Shown here: positions 1-9,331 of the stretch, in pieces
How positions within the stretch are numbered: the stretch's first letter is position 1
How the letters are laid out: every line of letters begins with the position of its first letter
NCBI RefSeq assembly: GCF_900090305.1
Contig: NZ_LT607751.1
Coordinates: 3,782,001-3,846,000, forward strand
Source: Micromonospora siamensis
GTDB taxonomy: Bacteria; Actinomycetota; Actinomycetes; Mycobacteriales; Micromonosporaceae
Direction of reading: 5' to 3'
Length of the DNA stretch: 64,000 bases
Program-made: the position numbers and the translations under genes
Notes under the pieces: generated by a model
What the model was told of the DNA's origin: nothing
Seen by the model: the letters and a program-made list of their open reading frames with translations, nothing else
Databases searched by the model: none

Positions 1-318
1 GACCGGTACCGCAGCCCGGTGGTGATGGACCTGGGCCCGGTGATGGACGTCCGCGACCTGATCGCCAACAAGACCGCGGCGCTGGTCAACCGGCGCGAGG
101 TGCGCGACTACATCGACGTCGCCGCGGCACTGGACCAGTACGACGTGGCGGAGCTGCTGGAGCTGGCCCGGCAGGTCGACCCCGCGCTCGACCCGGACGA
201 CGTCCGGGAGGCCGGCCGCTACCTGGACCGGGTGCCGGACCGCCGGTTCGCCCGGTACGGGCTGGACGCGCCACAGGTGGCGAGGCTGCGGCAGCGGTTG
301 GCGGGCTGGCCCCGCTGA
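1..318 (+). CDS. Nucleotidyltransferase-like protein (AbiEii/DUF1814 type), C-terminal end only
   Basis: The frame is open from the first base, so the true start lies before the window; about 105 codons remain. The segments NKTAALVNR and VRDYIDVAAAL match the pattern in the C-terminal part of AbiEii-type nucleotidyltransferases, where a Lys/Ala-Leu helix is followed by an Arg-Asp-x-x-Asp helix. In type IV toxin-antitoxin systems such proteins are toxins, but many genomic copies are stand-alone. No antitoxin partner can be judged from here because the upstream side is missing. The rest of the protein is short charged helices. The family call is moderate; a toxin role is not claimed. Confidence 0.55.
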   Translation, partial: DRYRSPVVMDLGPVMDVRDLIANKTAALVNRREVRDYIDVAAALDQYDVAELLELARQVDPALDPDDVREAGRYLDRVPDRRFARYGLDAPQVARLRQRLAGWPR

Positions 319-473
319 CCGAGCGCGCCAGGTAGCCAGGGTGTTACACGCAGGTGCCGTGATGCGGCGGTGAAGTGAAACACCGCGCACGGCTGTGGCA
401 GGAGGGACACCTGCTGTTCTATGGTGCGCAACGGCGCTCCTAGAGGCGCTTTACCCCCATGGAAAGGCACGGC

Positions 474-2267
<1,794 letters not shown>

Positions 2268-2279
2268 CCCGTACCGGAC

Positions 2280-2318
2280 CCGACGGGCCGCGAACCACAC
2301 CGGTTCGCGGCCCGTCGG
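2280..2318. terminator. Strong hairpin between convergent genes
   Basis: Two 17-base arms (2280-2296 and 2302-2318) pair perfectly around a 5-base loop (acacc). The hairpin sits 13 bases past the nucleotidase stop and just before the stop of the opposing small gene, so it can end transcription from both sides. There is no T-tract, which is common in GC-rich actinomycetes. Confidence 0.75.
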
Positions 2319-2332
2319 CCGTCGTACGCCGG

Positions 2333-2518
2333 TCAGCCGCCCGCGCGCAGGTCCCAGTCGGGAGGTCCACCGATCGGCTCGGGCCGGTCGCGGCGGACCT
2401 CGGTCTCGGAGGCCGTGGCCCGGTCCTCCGGCGCCACCCGGTCCGGCAGCTCGCCGAAGCGGACGTGGCGCAGGAACGCGTACTCCTCGTCGGTGAACGA
2501 CTCGCGCTGCTCGCTCAT
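2333..2518 (-). CDS. Small hypothetical protein (61 aa)
   Basis: A short acidic, soluble protein beginning MSEQRESFTDEEYAFLRHV, with no cysteines, signal or membrane segment. Its middle is rich in Asp, Glu, Arg and Pro. I do not recognise a family. It lies 35 bases downstream of the FAD-dependent reductase on the same strand, so the two may be cotranscribed. Codon use follows the surrounding genes, which supports real coding. The ATG is the only reasonable start; no ribosome-binding site is obvious immediately upstream. Confidence 0.55.
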   Translation of the reverse strand: MSEQRESFTDEEYAFLRHVRFGELPDRVAPEDRATASETEVRRDRPEPIGGPPDWDLRAGG

Positions 2519-2553
2519 ACCGACAGTGTGCGCCGCCCGGTCGACAGGGGGAA

Positions 2554-3690
2554 TCAGCCGACCCGCCTGGCCGGGAGCCGGTCGAGCAGGGACAGGGCCG
2601 CGCGCACCGGGCGCCTCGAGAGGGTGTCGGCGAAGCTCGCCCGGCCCTGACAGAATCGGACGAACATCCGCCAGCCGGCCGGAGTGGCCAGCAGCCCGTG
2701 GAAGACCTCGGGCCGTCGCTCGAAGACCTCCAGCAGCCGGTGCCCGGCCCGCATCTCCGGCACCAGCCGGCGCCGTACCTCCCGCTCGTAGGCGTCCGGG
2801 TCGTCGGCGGCGACCGCCTCCCCGGCCAGCCGGCCGGAACGCAACGCGTAGCTGATGCCCTCCCGGCTCCACGGCTCCAGCAGGCCGGCCGCGTCCCCGA
2901 CGACCAGCACCCGGCCCCGGCGCAGCGGCGAGTCCGCCTCCCGGCACCGGGTGAGGTGCCCGGAGTCGTGCTCCGGGGTCAGCCCGGACAGCCCGAGCCG
3001 GTCGACGAAGTCGCGCAGGTAGGCGCGGGTCCGCTCGCCCTGACCGCGCGCCGCGATCACCCCGACCGTCAACCGGTCGCGTTTGGGGAACACCCACGCG
3101 TACGACCCGGGAACCGGCCCCCAGTCCAGCAGCAGCCGACCCCGCCACCGGCGCTGCTCGACGGGCGGCACCGGCACCTCCAGTTCCAGGCCCAGGTCCA
3201 CCTGCCGGTGCCGCACGCCGACGTGCCGGGAGGTGATCCCGGAGGAGCCGTCGGCGCCGACCACGGTGCGGGCGCGTACCTGTTCACCGCCGGCCAGGCG
3301 CAGGCGTACCCCGTCGGGGTCCTCCTCCAGCGCGCGTACCGCGACGCCCTCGCGGACCTCGGCGCCGGCCATGATCGCGGCGGCCCGCAGCCGGTCGTCG
3401 AACTCCTCCCGGCGGACCATGGCCACCAGCGGCTCCCCGGCCTGGCGGGTGAAGCCGCGCCGACCGTCCCGGGTGAAGCTCACCCGGTCGACGTGGTCGT
3501 GCGCCGGCACCTCGATCCGGTCGGCCACCTCGGCCAGGGAGGTGCCGATCAGGCCCCCGCCGCAGGTCTTGTAACGCGGATGGGTGGCCCGTTCGACGAC
3601 CAGGGTGCGGACCCCGGCGCGGGCGGCGGCGTGCGCGGCGGACAGGCCGGCGGGGCCACCGCCGACGACCGCGAGATCCCAGACGACCAC
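2554..3690 (-). CDS. Geranylgeranyl reductase family FAD-dependent oxidoreductase
   Basis: Flavoprotein of the group that reduces double bonds in isoprenoid chains such as geranylgeranyl or menaquinone side chains. A Rossmann dinucleotide motif (VVGGGPAGLSAA) lies at residues 8-19. It is followed by a KTCGGGL block, the conserved Cys-Gly-Gly segment of this family, and later by VVGDAAGLLEPWSREGI, the second FAD contact and substrate-side loop. The length (378 aa) is typical. Translation starts at GTG. The gene is divergent from the small winged-helix gene at 3842. No prenyl-chain genes lie beside it, so the substrate is open; menaquinone or archaeal-type lipids are only possibilities from the family. 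Confidence 0.85.
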   Translation of the reverse strand: MVVWDLAVVGGGPAGLSAAHAAARAGVRTLVVERATHPRYKTCGGGLIGTSLAEVADRIEVPAHDHVDRVSFTRDGRRGFTRQAGEPLVAMVRREEFDDRLRAAAIMAGAEVREGVAVRALEEDPDGVRLRLAGGEQVRARTVVGADGSSGITSRHVGVRHRQVDLGLELEVPVPPVEQRRWRGRLLLDWGPVPGSYAWVFPKRDRLTVGVIAARGQGERTRAYLRDFVDRLGLSGLTPEHDSGHLTRCREADSPLRRGRVLVVGDAAGLLEPWSREGISYALRSGRLAGEAVAADDPDAYEREVRRRLVPEMRAGHRLLEVFERRPEVFHGLLATPAGWRMFVRFCQGRASFADTLSRRPVRAALSLLDRLPARRVG

Positions 3691-3841
3691 CGGTGCAGCC
3701 TAGGGCACGCACGCCGGCGGGGCCGGTCACCGGGCGGGCCGGAACCCCCCGATCGGGTGGGCATCATCGCAGGTCGGAGGGGTAACCGCCAGGCGCAGAC
3801 CGCCCGCCGACCCGGGCGGGTCACGCCGAGGAGGAACAACG

Positions 3842-4078
3842 ATGCAGCAGGTACGGCTGTCGGAGACCGAGGAACGGGTTTACCAGGCGGTGGCCGCGCT
3901 GGAGGCGCGGGGACACGTCCCCTATCCCGACCTGATCGCCGAGGAGGCCGGGATGAGCGCGGACGACCTGCACGCCCCGCTGCACGCGCTCACCGAGAAG
4001 AACCTCCTGCACCGGGAGGACTCGCCCATGGTCGGCCTGGACTTCGGCCCCCGGTGGTGTGCGCGTCAGATGGCCTGA
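3842..4078 (+). CDS. Small winged-helix-like protein (78 aa)
   Basis: Predicted small nucleic-acid-binding protein. The sequence reads as helix, turn, helix and then a two-strand wing. The parts VYQAVAALEARG, DLIAEEAGMSADDL and LHALTEKNLLHRE resemble the helices of a winged helix, and VGLDFGPRW the wing. It is preceded by GAGGAGG at 3828-3834, seven bases before ATG, one of the strongest ribosome-binding sites in the window. It lies alone between the divergent reductase and the MFS gene. No target can be proposed from sequence. A protein-interaction role is the alternative. Confidence 0.65.
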   Translation: MQQVRLSETEERVYQAVAALEARGHVPYPDLIAEEAGMSADDLHAPLHALTEKNLLHREDSPMVGLDFGPRWCARQMA

Positions 4079-4149
4079 CGGCGCCGTTTGCCGGTGACGG
4101 CCCCGGGTAGCGGTCAGGAGTGGATGATCGACGGACATCGGGTGGCACG

Positions 4150-5613
4150 ATGAGCGCGGACCGCCCGACCGCGGCCGACAACGAGCCGCAGTACGACGAG
4201 CGGCGCCGGTGGAAGGCGCTCGGCGTCGGGCTGGTGGCCGCGTTCATGACCCTGCTCGACGTGAGCATCGTGAACGTGGCCGTACCCTCGATGGACCGGG
4301 CCCTCGGGGCCACCCCCAGCGACCTGCAGTGGGTGCTGTCCGGCTACGCCCTGACCTTCGGTCTGGTGCTGGTGCCCGCCGGCCGGTTCGGCGACGCCCG
4401 GGGAAGACGCAACGCCTTCGTCTTCGGCGTCGCGCTGTTCACCGTCACCAGCGCGCTGGCCGGCCTGGCCCGCTCACCGGAGTGGCTGGTCGCCGCCCGA
4501 CTGCTCCAGGGCGCCGCGGCCGGCGTGGTCAACCCCCAGGTCAGCGGACTGATCCAGCAACTGTTCCGGGGCGCGGAACGGGGACGCGCGTTCGGCCTGC
4601 TCGGCGCGACCATCGGCATCTCCACCGCGGTCGGGCCGCTGCTCGGCGGGCTGCTCATCCAGGTCGGCGGCGAGCAGCAGGGCTGGCGCTGGGTGTTCTT
4701 CGTCAACGTCCCGGTCGGCATCCTCGCCGTGCTGCTCGCCTGGCGGCTGCTGCCCGCCCGCCCCACCGGCAGACCGGACCGGCACCGGCTCGACCCGGTC
4801 GGCGTGCTGCTGCTCGGCGTCGGGGTGACCCTGCTGCTGCTGCCACTGGTGCAGCACACCCAGTGGCACGGGCCGTGGAAGTGGGCGCTGATCCCGGTCG
4901 GCCTGGCGTTCCTGGCCGGCTTCGGGCTCTGGGAACACCGGTACGCCCGCTCCGCCGCACCCATGTTCGACCTGCGGCTGTTCACCCTGCGGTCGTACTC
5001 CCTGGGCGCGCTGGTCGCGCTGGTCTACTTCGGCGGGTTCACCGCCATCTTCTTCATCTTCACCCTGTACCTGCAAAACGGCCTCGGCTACAGCGCCCTG
5101 GTGGCCGGCCTGGCCATCACCCCGTTCGCGTTGGGTTCGGCCGTGGCGTCGGCGCTGGGCGGCCGGGTCGTCACCCGGTACGGCCGCCCACTGGTCGCCG
5201 TCGGCCTGTTCGTGGTGGTGGTGGGGCTGGTCGCGACGGTGCTCGTGCTGCGCGGATCGCCCTCCGGGTCGGTGCCGCTGCTGACCGCCGGGCCGCTGCT
5301 GGTGGCCGGGCTGGGCAGCGGTCTGGTGATCGCGCCGAACCAGACGCTGACGCTCTCCGAGGTGCCCGTGCCGCAGGCCGGCAGCGGTGCCGGAATGTTG
5401 CAGACCGGGCAGCGGATCGGGTCCGCCGCTGGCATCGCCTCGGTGGGGGCGCTGTTCTTCTCGTCCCTGGCGGACAGCGGGAACGACTGGGGGGCGGCGT
5501 TCCGGCAGTCACTGGGGCTGGCGGCCGGGATCATCACCGTCGCCCTGGTCGCCGCGCTGGTCGACATCCTGGCGGGACGGCGGGCGGATCACCGGGCCCG
5601 CGCCGCTGGCTGA
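4150..5613 (+). CDS. MFS transporter, DHA2 (EmrB/QacA-type, 14 TM) drug exporter
   Basis: Proton-driven inner-membrane exporter, probably for hydrophobic drugs or metabolites. The first membrane helix contains LLDVSIVNVAVPSM, the signature of the 14-helix DHA2 group. The motif A loop (GRFGDARGRR) follows helix 2, and motif C-like glycines (GATIGISTAVGPLLGG) lie in helix 5. The protein of 488 residues has about 14 hydrophobic segments. An upstream in-frame GTG at 4120 would add ten polar residues without a usable ribosome-binding site, so ATG 4150 is preferred. No adjacent regulator is seen. A perfect hairpin follows the stop. Confidence 0.85.
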   Translation: MSADRPTAADNEPQYDERRRWKALGVGLVAAFMTLLDVSIVNVAVPSMDRALGATPSDLQWVLSGYALTFGLVLVPAGRFGDARGRRNAFVFGVALFTVTSALAGLARSPEWLVAARLLQGAAAGVVNPQVSGLIQQLFRGAERGRAFGLLGATIGISTAVGPLLGGLLIQVGGEQQGWRWVFFVNVPVGILAVLLAWRLLPARPTGRPDRHRLDPVGVLLLGVGVTLLLLPLVQHTQWHGPWKWALIPVGLAFLAGFGLWEHRYARSAAPMFDLRLFTLRSYSLGALVALVYFGGFTAIFFIFTLYLQNGLGYSALVAGLAITPFALGSAVASALGGRVVTRYGRPLVAVGLFVVVVGLVATVLVLRGSPSGSVPLLTAGPLLVAGLGSGLVIAPNQTLTLSEVPVPQAGSGAGMLQTGQRIGSAAGIASVGALFFSSLADSGNDWGAAFRQSLGLAAGIITVALVAALVDILAGRRADHRARAAG

Positions 5614-5621
5614 CCCCGGAC

Positions 5622-5664
5622 ACGCCGCTGGCCGGCACCCGTCAGGGGTGCCGGCCAGCGGCGT
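5622..5664. terminator. Bidirectional terminator hairpin
   Basis: Perfect 19-base arms at 5622-5640 and 5646-5664 enclose the loop gtcag. It lies between the stop codons of the MFS exporter and the convergent transglycosylase-like gene, so it serves both transcripts. There is no T-tract. Confidence 0.8.
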
Positions 5665-5679
5665 CGTTCAGGTCTGCGG

Positions 5680-6261
5680 TCAGTTGTTCCAGTGCTGGGC
5701 GACCAGGTCGGCGGCCTGCTGCTCCCACTGCGCGTACGCATCCGGGTAGGCCGACACCTGCACCGTCTGCGCGGCGTCGGTCAGCGGCATGTCCTGCCAT
5801 CCGTCGACCTGCTTCAGACCCTTCAGAAACGCCAGGGTGGAGTACTCAGGATCGGTGATCTGCTCAGGCGTTCCCCAACCACTGGACGGGCGCTGCTGGA
5901 ACAGGCCCAGCGAGTCGTGGTCGTTGCGGTCGCCCAGGTGGCCCAGGTTCTCCAGCTTCGACTCCTGCAGGCTCGTCGCGATCGAGACCACGGCGGCCCG
6001 CTCCGGGAGACCGGCCTTCTTCGTCGCGGCGATGATCGCCTTCACATTCGCCGTCTGCTCGTCGTTCAGATCGATGTGCGACTGGGTGCCCTGCACACCG
6101 TGCGGAATCAGCTTGCCGGCGTCCGGCTTGTCGGCCTGCACCGCCACCGCGTTGCCGTGCACCGGCTCAGCCGCGTGAGCGGCGACCGGACCGGCGAACA
6201 CACCACCGGTGAAAGCAAGACCAGCAACACCCAGCACACTCTTGGTCAGCATCGAGTTCAT
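5680..6261 (-). CDS. Secreted lysozyme-fold (SLT-like) wall protein, paralogue 1
   Basis: Predicted exported peptidoglycan-acting protein of 193 residues. A signal peptide (MNSMLTKSVLGVAGLAFTGG...AHAA) is followed by a short linker and an about 120-residue lysozyme-like domain. SLQESKL contains the probable catalytic Glu, and LFQQRPSSGWG is the conserved glycine-aromatic block of this actinobacterial family. The domain closely matches the neighbour at 6946-7653, so this is a tandem duplication. The start at 6261 has GAGGAG in its leader. It is preceded by a gene-free stretch of nearly 700 bases with repeats and a large stem, suggesting complex control. Resuscitation-promoting factor was considered; the core motif differs. 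Confidence 0.8.
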   Translation of the reverse strand: MNSMLTKSVLGVAGLAFTGGVFAGPVAAHAAEPVHGNAVAVQADKPDAGKLIPHGVQGTQSHIDLNDEQTANVKAIIAATKKAGLPERAAVVSIATSLQESKLENLGHLGDRNDHDSLGLFQQRPSSGWGTPEQITDPEYSTLAFLKGLKQVDGWQDMPLTDAAQTVQVSAYPDAYAQWEQQAADLVAQHWNN

Positions 6262-6407
6262 GACGAAGCTCCTCGGGGGTCGGCACGCCACCCGACAGGG
6301 GGCAGGCGACGCGCAAGCACCACGACAGGCGCTCAAAAGCACAGGGGAAAGTCTTTGGTGTCCGGCACGGCCACGGACCCAGCGGGGCTCATCGTGGCGG
6401 CGGACCA

Positions 6408-6516
6408 GGTGTAACGACCGGGGGCCGGGGATCATTCCGGGGGCCCACCCCGAACCAGAGGCATCGGGGCCGGCGGCCCGGGGTGCTGCTGCGGTCGTCC
6501 AGGGGGTGTAACGACC
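6408..6516. promoter_or_regulatory. Pair of GGTGTAACGACC direct repeats upstream of paralogue 1
   Basis: The 12-base word GGTGTAACGACC occurs at 6408-6419 and again at 6505-6516, 97 bases apart; cca lies two and five bases before them. The core GTAACG resembles the GTAAC/GTCAC half sites reported for the actinobacterial MtrA response regulator, which controls cell-wall enzymes. A related TCGTAACGATC lies at the start of paralogue 2 (about 7670). The match to MtrA is from memory and is an inference. Confidence 0.4.
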
Positions 6517-6695
6517 CCGCACCGGCCGCCATTCCGCCGCCGGGACGCCGCCGGTCACGCAGGGTTTCGGACAACCGATCCCAGATCGCCCAGGCCGATG
6601 GCCGGATCTCCCCCGGCGCGCCCGCGCCGGCCGGGTGCGGCGGCCACCCACCCCTCCCCGCAGAGGCGGCTGCATGTCCTTGCGGTGCCTACAGA

Positions 6696-6835
6696 CTTGA
6701 GAGCACCGATGACTCACCCAGCGGGCGGCCCGTCTGACAGCGGGCCGGCGCGCCATGTCCCCGATATTCCGGTTCCGCCGCAAGCGCCGCCACCAGGAGC
6801 CAGTCCACCCCCCGTGAGTCACCCATGCTCTCAGG
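6696..6835 (-). promoter_or_regulatory. Long interrupted stem, possible structured leader RNA or small hairpin element
   Basis: On the plus strand TGAGAGCA (6698-6705) and TGACTCAC (6710-6717) pair with TGCTCTCA (6826-6833) and GTGAGTCA (6814-6821). This leaves a four-by-four internal loop and a GC-rich interior of about 96 bases. As RNA this would be a 20-plus-base-pair stem closing a domain. It lies 435-575 bases upstream of the start of paralogue 1 on the transcribed strand. It does not match a riboswitch class I can confirm. Confidence 0.45.
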
Positions 6836-6885
6836 TCCGTAGTGCGACGAACTCCCCCTCAGGCGCCAACGCAAGAGGTGCGAGA

Positions 6886-6926
6886 CGGGCCGGCCGGCCC
6901 CCGTGGATCGGGAGCCGGCCGGCCCG
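6886..6926 (-). terminator. Terminator hairpin after paralogue 2
   Basis: Arms of 13 bases (6886-6898 and 6914-6926), made of GGCC/CCGG runs, pair perfectly around a 15-base loop. They begin 20 bases beyond the stop of the gene at 6946-7653 in its direction of transcription. This separates that transcript from the structured leader that follows. Confidence 0.65.
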
Positions 6927-6945
6927 GTGCTGGTCACGCGGCCCG

Positions 6946-7653
6946 TCACCACAGCTGGGCGACGATGTCCGCTGCCTGCTCCTCCCACTGCGCGTACGCG
7001 TAGGGGAAGGCGGAGACCTGGACGGTCTGCGCGGCCGTGGTCAGCGGCAGGTCCCGCCATCCACCGATGTTCTTCAGCGCGCCGAAGAACGCCTTGGCCG
7101 AGTAGTCGGGGTCGGTGATCTGCTCGGGCGAACCCCAACCGGACGACGGGCGCTGCTGGAACAGGCCCTGCGAGTCGTGGTCGTTGTACGCGCCCAGATG
7201 GCCGAGGTTGTAGAGCTTCGACTCCTGGAGCGAGGTGGCGACGCCGATCACGGCGCCCCGCTCCCCCACACCGCTCTCCTTGGCCGCCTTCACGATGGCC
7301 TTGGCGTTGGCGAGCTGCGCGTCGTCGAGCGGGATGCGCGACTGCGCGCCCTCGACACCGTGCGGGATCAGCTTCTCCCGGTCGGGCCGGTTGCCCTTGG
7401 TGGGGACCTTGTCGCCGCCGGTGGTCAGCGCCGACTCGACGGTGGCACCCCGCTTACCGGTGGCCAGTTCGATCGCCGCGGTGGCTCCGGCGTGCGGGCC
7501 GGTGGTGACCGGTGCGGCGACGGCGGTCGGGCCGAACGCGAGGCCGCCGAGGACGGCGACGCCCGCGACGGTCAGTGCGGTCCTGCTGTTCGGGGTCTTC
7601 GCGACGGCGGTCTTCGCGATGGCGGGGAGCCATCGAGTGAAGTGCTGCTTCAC
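6946..7653 (-). CDS. Secreted lysozyme-fold (SLT-like) wall protein, paralogue 2
   Basis: Exported protein of 235 residues with a longer N-terminal signal region than paralogue 1; the hydrophobic core is LTVAGVAVLGGLAFG, followed by an Ala cleavage zone. A variable linker leads into the same C-terminal lysozyme-like domain: VGERGAVIGVATSLQESKL with the probable catalytic Glu, then GLFQQRPSSGWGSP and a Trp-ended tail. I take GTG 7653 as start because GAAAGGGC precedes it at good spacing and the signal peptide begins at once. Upstream in-frame codons give only Arg/Pro-rich filler. Likely role: cleavage of glycan strands during growth or spore outgrowth; the substrate is not proven. Confidence 0.8.
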   Translation of the reverse strand: MKQHFTRWLPAIAKTAVAKTPNSRTALTVAGVAVLGGLAFGPTAVAAPVTTGPHAGATAAIELATGKRGATVESALTTGGDKVPTKGNRPDREKLIPHGVEGAQSRIPLDDAQLANAKAIVKAAKESGVGERGAVIGVATSLQESKLYNLGHLGAYNDHDSQGLFQQRPSSGWGSPEQITDPDYSAKAFFGALKNIGGWRDLPLTTAAQTVQVSAFPYAYAQWEEQAADIVAQLW

Positions 7654-7901
7654 GATGGTTGCCCTTTCGATCGTTACGACGCGCTCCGGGGTGAGCGCCC
7701 CTGGGGGACTACCGGGCGGTACGGGTTTGCGGCCCGGCCGTACGGGGGAAGCAACCAGCTTCACGTGTCCGTCATTCCGGAAATGCCGGTGCATGCGGCG
7801 GGCTGCGGTCCAGGTCACTCGCGCAACGGGCAGCCGTTACCGGCCGCCCGCGGACGTCGCAGCGGGTGTGCCGGGGCGTGCCGGTGACGGTGAGGGTCAG
7901 A

Positions 7902-8360
7902 TCAGGCGTCGGTGCCGAAGCCGTCCAGGGCGGCCCGCTCGTCGAGGTCGGTCAGCTCCTGAAAGACGGTGACGTGTAACCCGGCGGGCACGTCGAGGCG
8001 CGCGTTGAGCGACCGCCACGGGGTGACCGTAGGCGGGGCGACCTCCACCGCACCGCCTGCCACCAGGCGTTCCGTGACCGCCCGACTGTCGTCCACCTCG
8101 AAGGCCACCCGGATCCGCGGTGCCACCTGCCGCCCCACCTCGACCTCGTCGATCAGCCGCTTCTGCGCCGGATTGGCGATCTCCAGCGTGGCCCGGCCGG
8201 CCTCGAGTATCACGACGCGCGCGCCGTCCCCACCGGAGAAGGCCGCCTGCTCGGGCAGGCCCAGGACGTCGCGGAAGAACGCCACCGCCGCGTCGTGGTC
8301 CTCGGCCTCGACCACGAGGCGCAGCTGGCGTACGGTCGGGGGCCGGCCGGCGTCGGTCAC
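7902..8360 (-). CDS. VOC (glyoxalase/bleomycin-resistance fold) family protein
   Basis: A 152-residue protein with two beta-alpha-beta-beta-beta modules typical of vicinal oxygen chelate proteins. The first module is VRQLRLVVEAEDHDAAVAFF...LGL, the second begins IRVAFEVDDSRAVTERLVAGGA. A Glu in the TLEIANP segment and a Glu near VFQEL could serve as metal ligands. Start GTG 8360 is inferred from where homology-like sequence begins; the ribosome-binding site is weak. The gene stands alone, divergent from the MEDS operon. VOC members range from dioxygenases to binding proteins, so no reaction is assigned. Confidence 0.75.
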   Translation of the reverse strand: MTDAGRPPTVRQLRLVVEAEDHDAAVAFFRDVLGLPEQAAFSGGDGARVVILEAGRATLEIANPAQKRLIDEVEVGRQVAPRIRVAFEVDDSRAVTERLVAGGAVEVAPPTVTPWRSLNARLDVPAGLHVTVFQELTDLDERAALDGFGTDA

Positions 8361-8461
8361 GGCCGCCGATCTTAGCGCCACCGAGGCCGCCGGGCAGGCC
8401 GGTCCTCCCGATCGGGGCGGAACGTTACAGTGGGGGCGCGAACCGCGAAAGGCGGAAGACG

Positions 8462-9331
8462 GTGACGGCAAGTGCGGTGGTCGACCAGATCCAGCTGGGC
8501 GACCACGTCTGTTGGGCGTACGACGACGAGGCCGACGGCCTCGACGCCGCCGGCGCCTTCGTCGCCACCGGTCTCCGGCTCGGTCAGAAGGTCATCTGCT
8601 ACACCGACACGATCACACCGGTCGGCATGCGGCAACGGCTGGAGGCGGCCGGAGTGCCGACGGAGGACGTGCTGGCCACCGGGGCGCTGCGGATCGTCCC
8701 GGCGCTGGAGAGCTACGTGCCCGACGGCCCGTTCGCGGGCGACACGATGATCGCCGGACTGGCGGACGAGATCGACCGGGCCGCGCGGGAGAACTACCCC
8801 GGACTGCGGCTGGTCGGGGACATGGCCTGGGTACGGCGGACGGGCGTCGGCGTGGCCGAGCTGAGCCGGTACGAGGCGGGCCTCAACCAGCTGTTCCTGG
8901 ACGGCCGGGCGGCCGGCATGTGCCTCTACGACCGGCGGCTCTTCCCGCCGGCGCAGCTGCGGGCCGTCGGCGCCGCCCACCCGGGCACCGCGGGGACGCA
9001 CGCCGGCCGCGCCTGGCGGCCCATGCTGCGGGCGTACCGGACCACCGCCCCGGCCGGTCTGCGCCTGGTGGGCCAGGTCGACCGGAGCAACCGGGACGCG
9101 TTCCAGGCGGTGCTCGCGGAGCTGACCGGGGACCGTGCGGGCCGGCGAGCAGCGGTGCTCGACGTGTCGGAACTCAGCTTCACCGACGTCGACAGCGCGC
9201 ACGCGCTGGCCGGGATCGTCCGCGAAGGGCCGGTCGAGGTGCGACTCGTGGGTTGCCGGCCGGCCCTGGTCCGCCTGCTCGACCTGGTCGCCGCCACCAG
9301 GGCCGGGACCGTCGCGGAGCGGCCCGCATGA
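8462..9331 (+). CDS. MEDS-domain sensor with C-terminal STAS domain (anti-sigma antagonist type)
   Basis: A 289-residue cytosolic signalling protein. Residues about 1-180 form a MEDS (DcmR-type sensory) domain, seen in LGDHVCWAYDD, GLRLGQKVICYTD and MCLYDRRLFPP. Residues about 190-285 form a STAS domain with LDVSELSFTDVDSAHAL, where Ser245 occupies the phosphorylated position of anti-anti-sigma factors. The GTG start follows GAAAGGCGGAAG. Its last four bases overlap the start of the next gene (ATGA), so the two are translationally coupled. With that MEDS-ATPase it forms a likely partner-switching pair. The signal sensed is unknown. Confidence 0.85.
   Translation: MTASAVVDQIQLGDHVCWAYDDEADGLDAAGAFVATGLRLGQKVICYTDTITPVGMRQRLEAAGVPTEDVLATGALRIVPALESYVPDGPFAGDTMIAGLADEIDRAARENYPGLRLVGDMAWVRRTGVGVAELSRYEAGLNQLFLDGRAAGMCLYDRRLFPPAQLRAVGAAHPGTAGTHAGRAWRPMLRAYRTTAPAGLRLVGQVDRSNRDAFQAVLAELTGDRAGRRAAVLDVSELSFTDVDSAHALAGIVREGPVEVRLVGCRPALVRLLDLVAATRAGTVAERPA

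Larger units (their letters stand above)
6262..6945. other. Gene-free, structured 685 bp leader between the two wall-enzyme genes
   Basis: No supported protein gene of normal size is visible. Read on the minus strand from the upstream gene, the stretch holds a terminator hairpin (6886-6926), a long interrupted stem (6696-6835) that encloses a possible 45-codon frame (6689-6826), and two copies of a 12-base repeat (6505-6516 and 6408-6419). The leader of paralogue 1 follows. The layout looks like a long regulatory region for the gene at 5680-6261. Confidence 0.5.

Noticed and set aside
1..318. Type IV toxin-antitoxin system at the window start
   Set aside because: Only the C-terminal end of one AbiEii-like protein is visible; no antitoxin or other defence gene can be seen.
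319..473. PhoP box upstream of the 5'-nucleotidase
   Set aside because: TTCAC-like units occur near 370-384 on the minus strand, but spacing and sequence do not form the two 11-base direct repeats expected.
6262..6945. c-di-AMP (ydaO) riboswitch upstream of the lysozyme-like gene
   Set aside because: Location and gene type fit, and fragments like GGGTGAGTC recall the class, but the conserved blocks I remember (GGGGGACCC, CCGAAUCCGUCAGCUAACC) are not found in order. Left as an unassigned structured leader.
5680..7653. Resuscitation-promoting factor (Rpf) annotation for the two wall proteins
   Set aside because: They share the lysozyme-like theme but lack the Rpf core and its Cys pair; the SLQESKL and QQRPSSGWG blocks belong to a different actinobacterial group.
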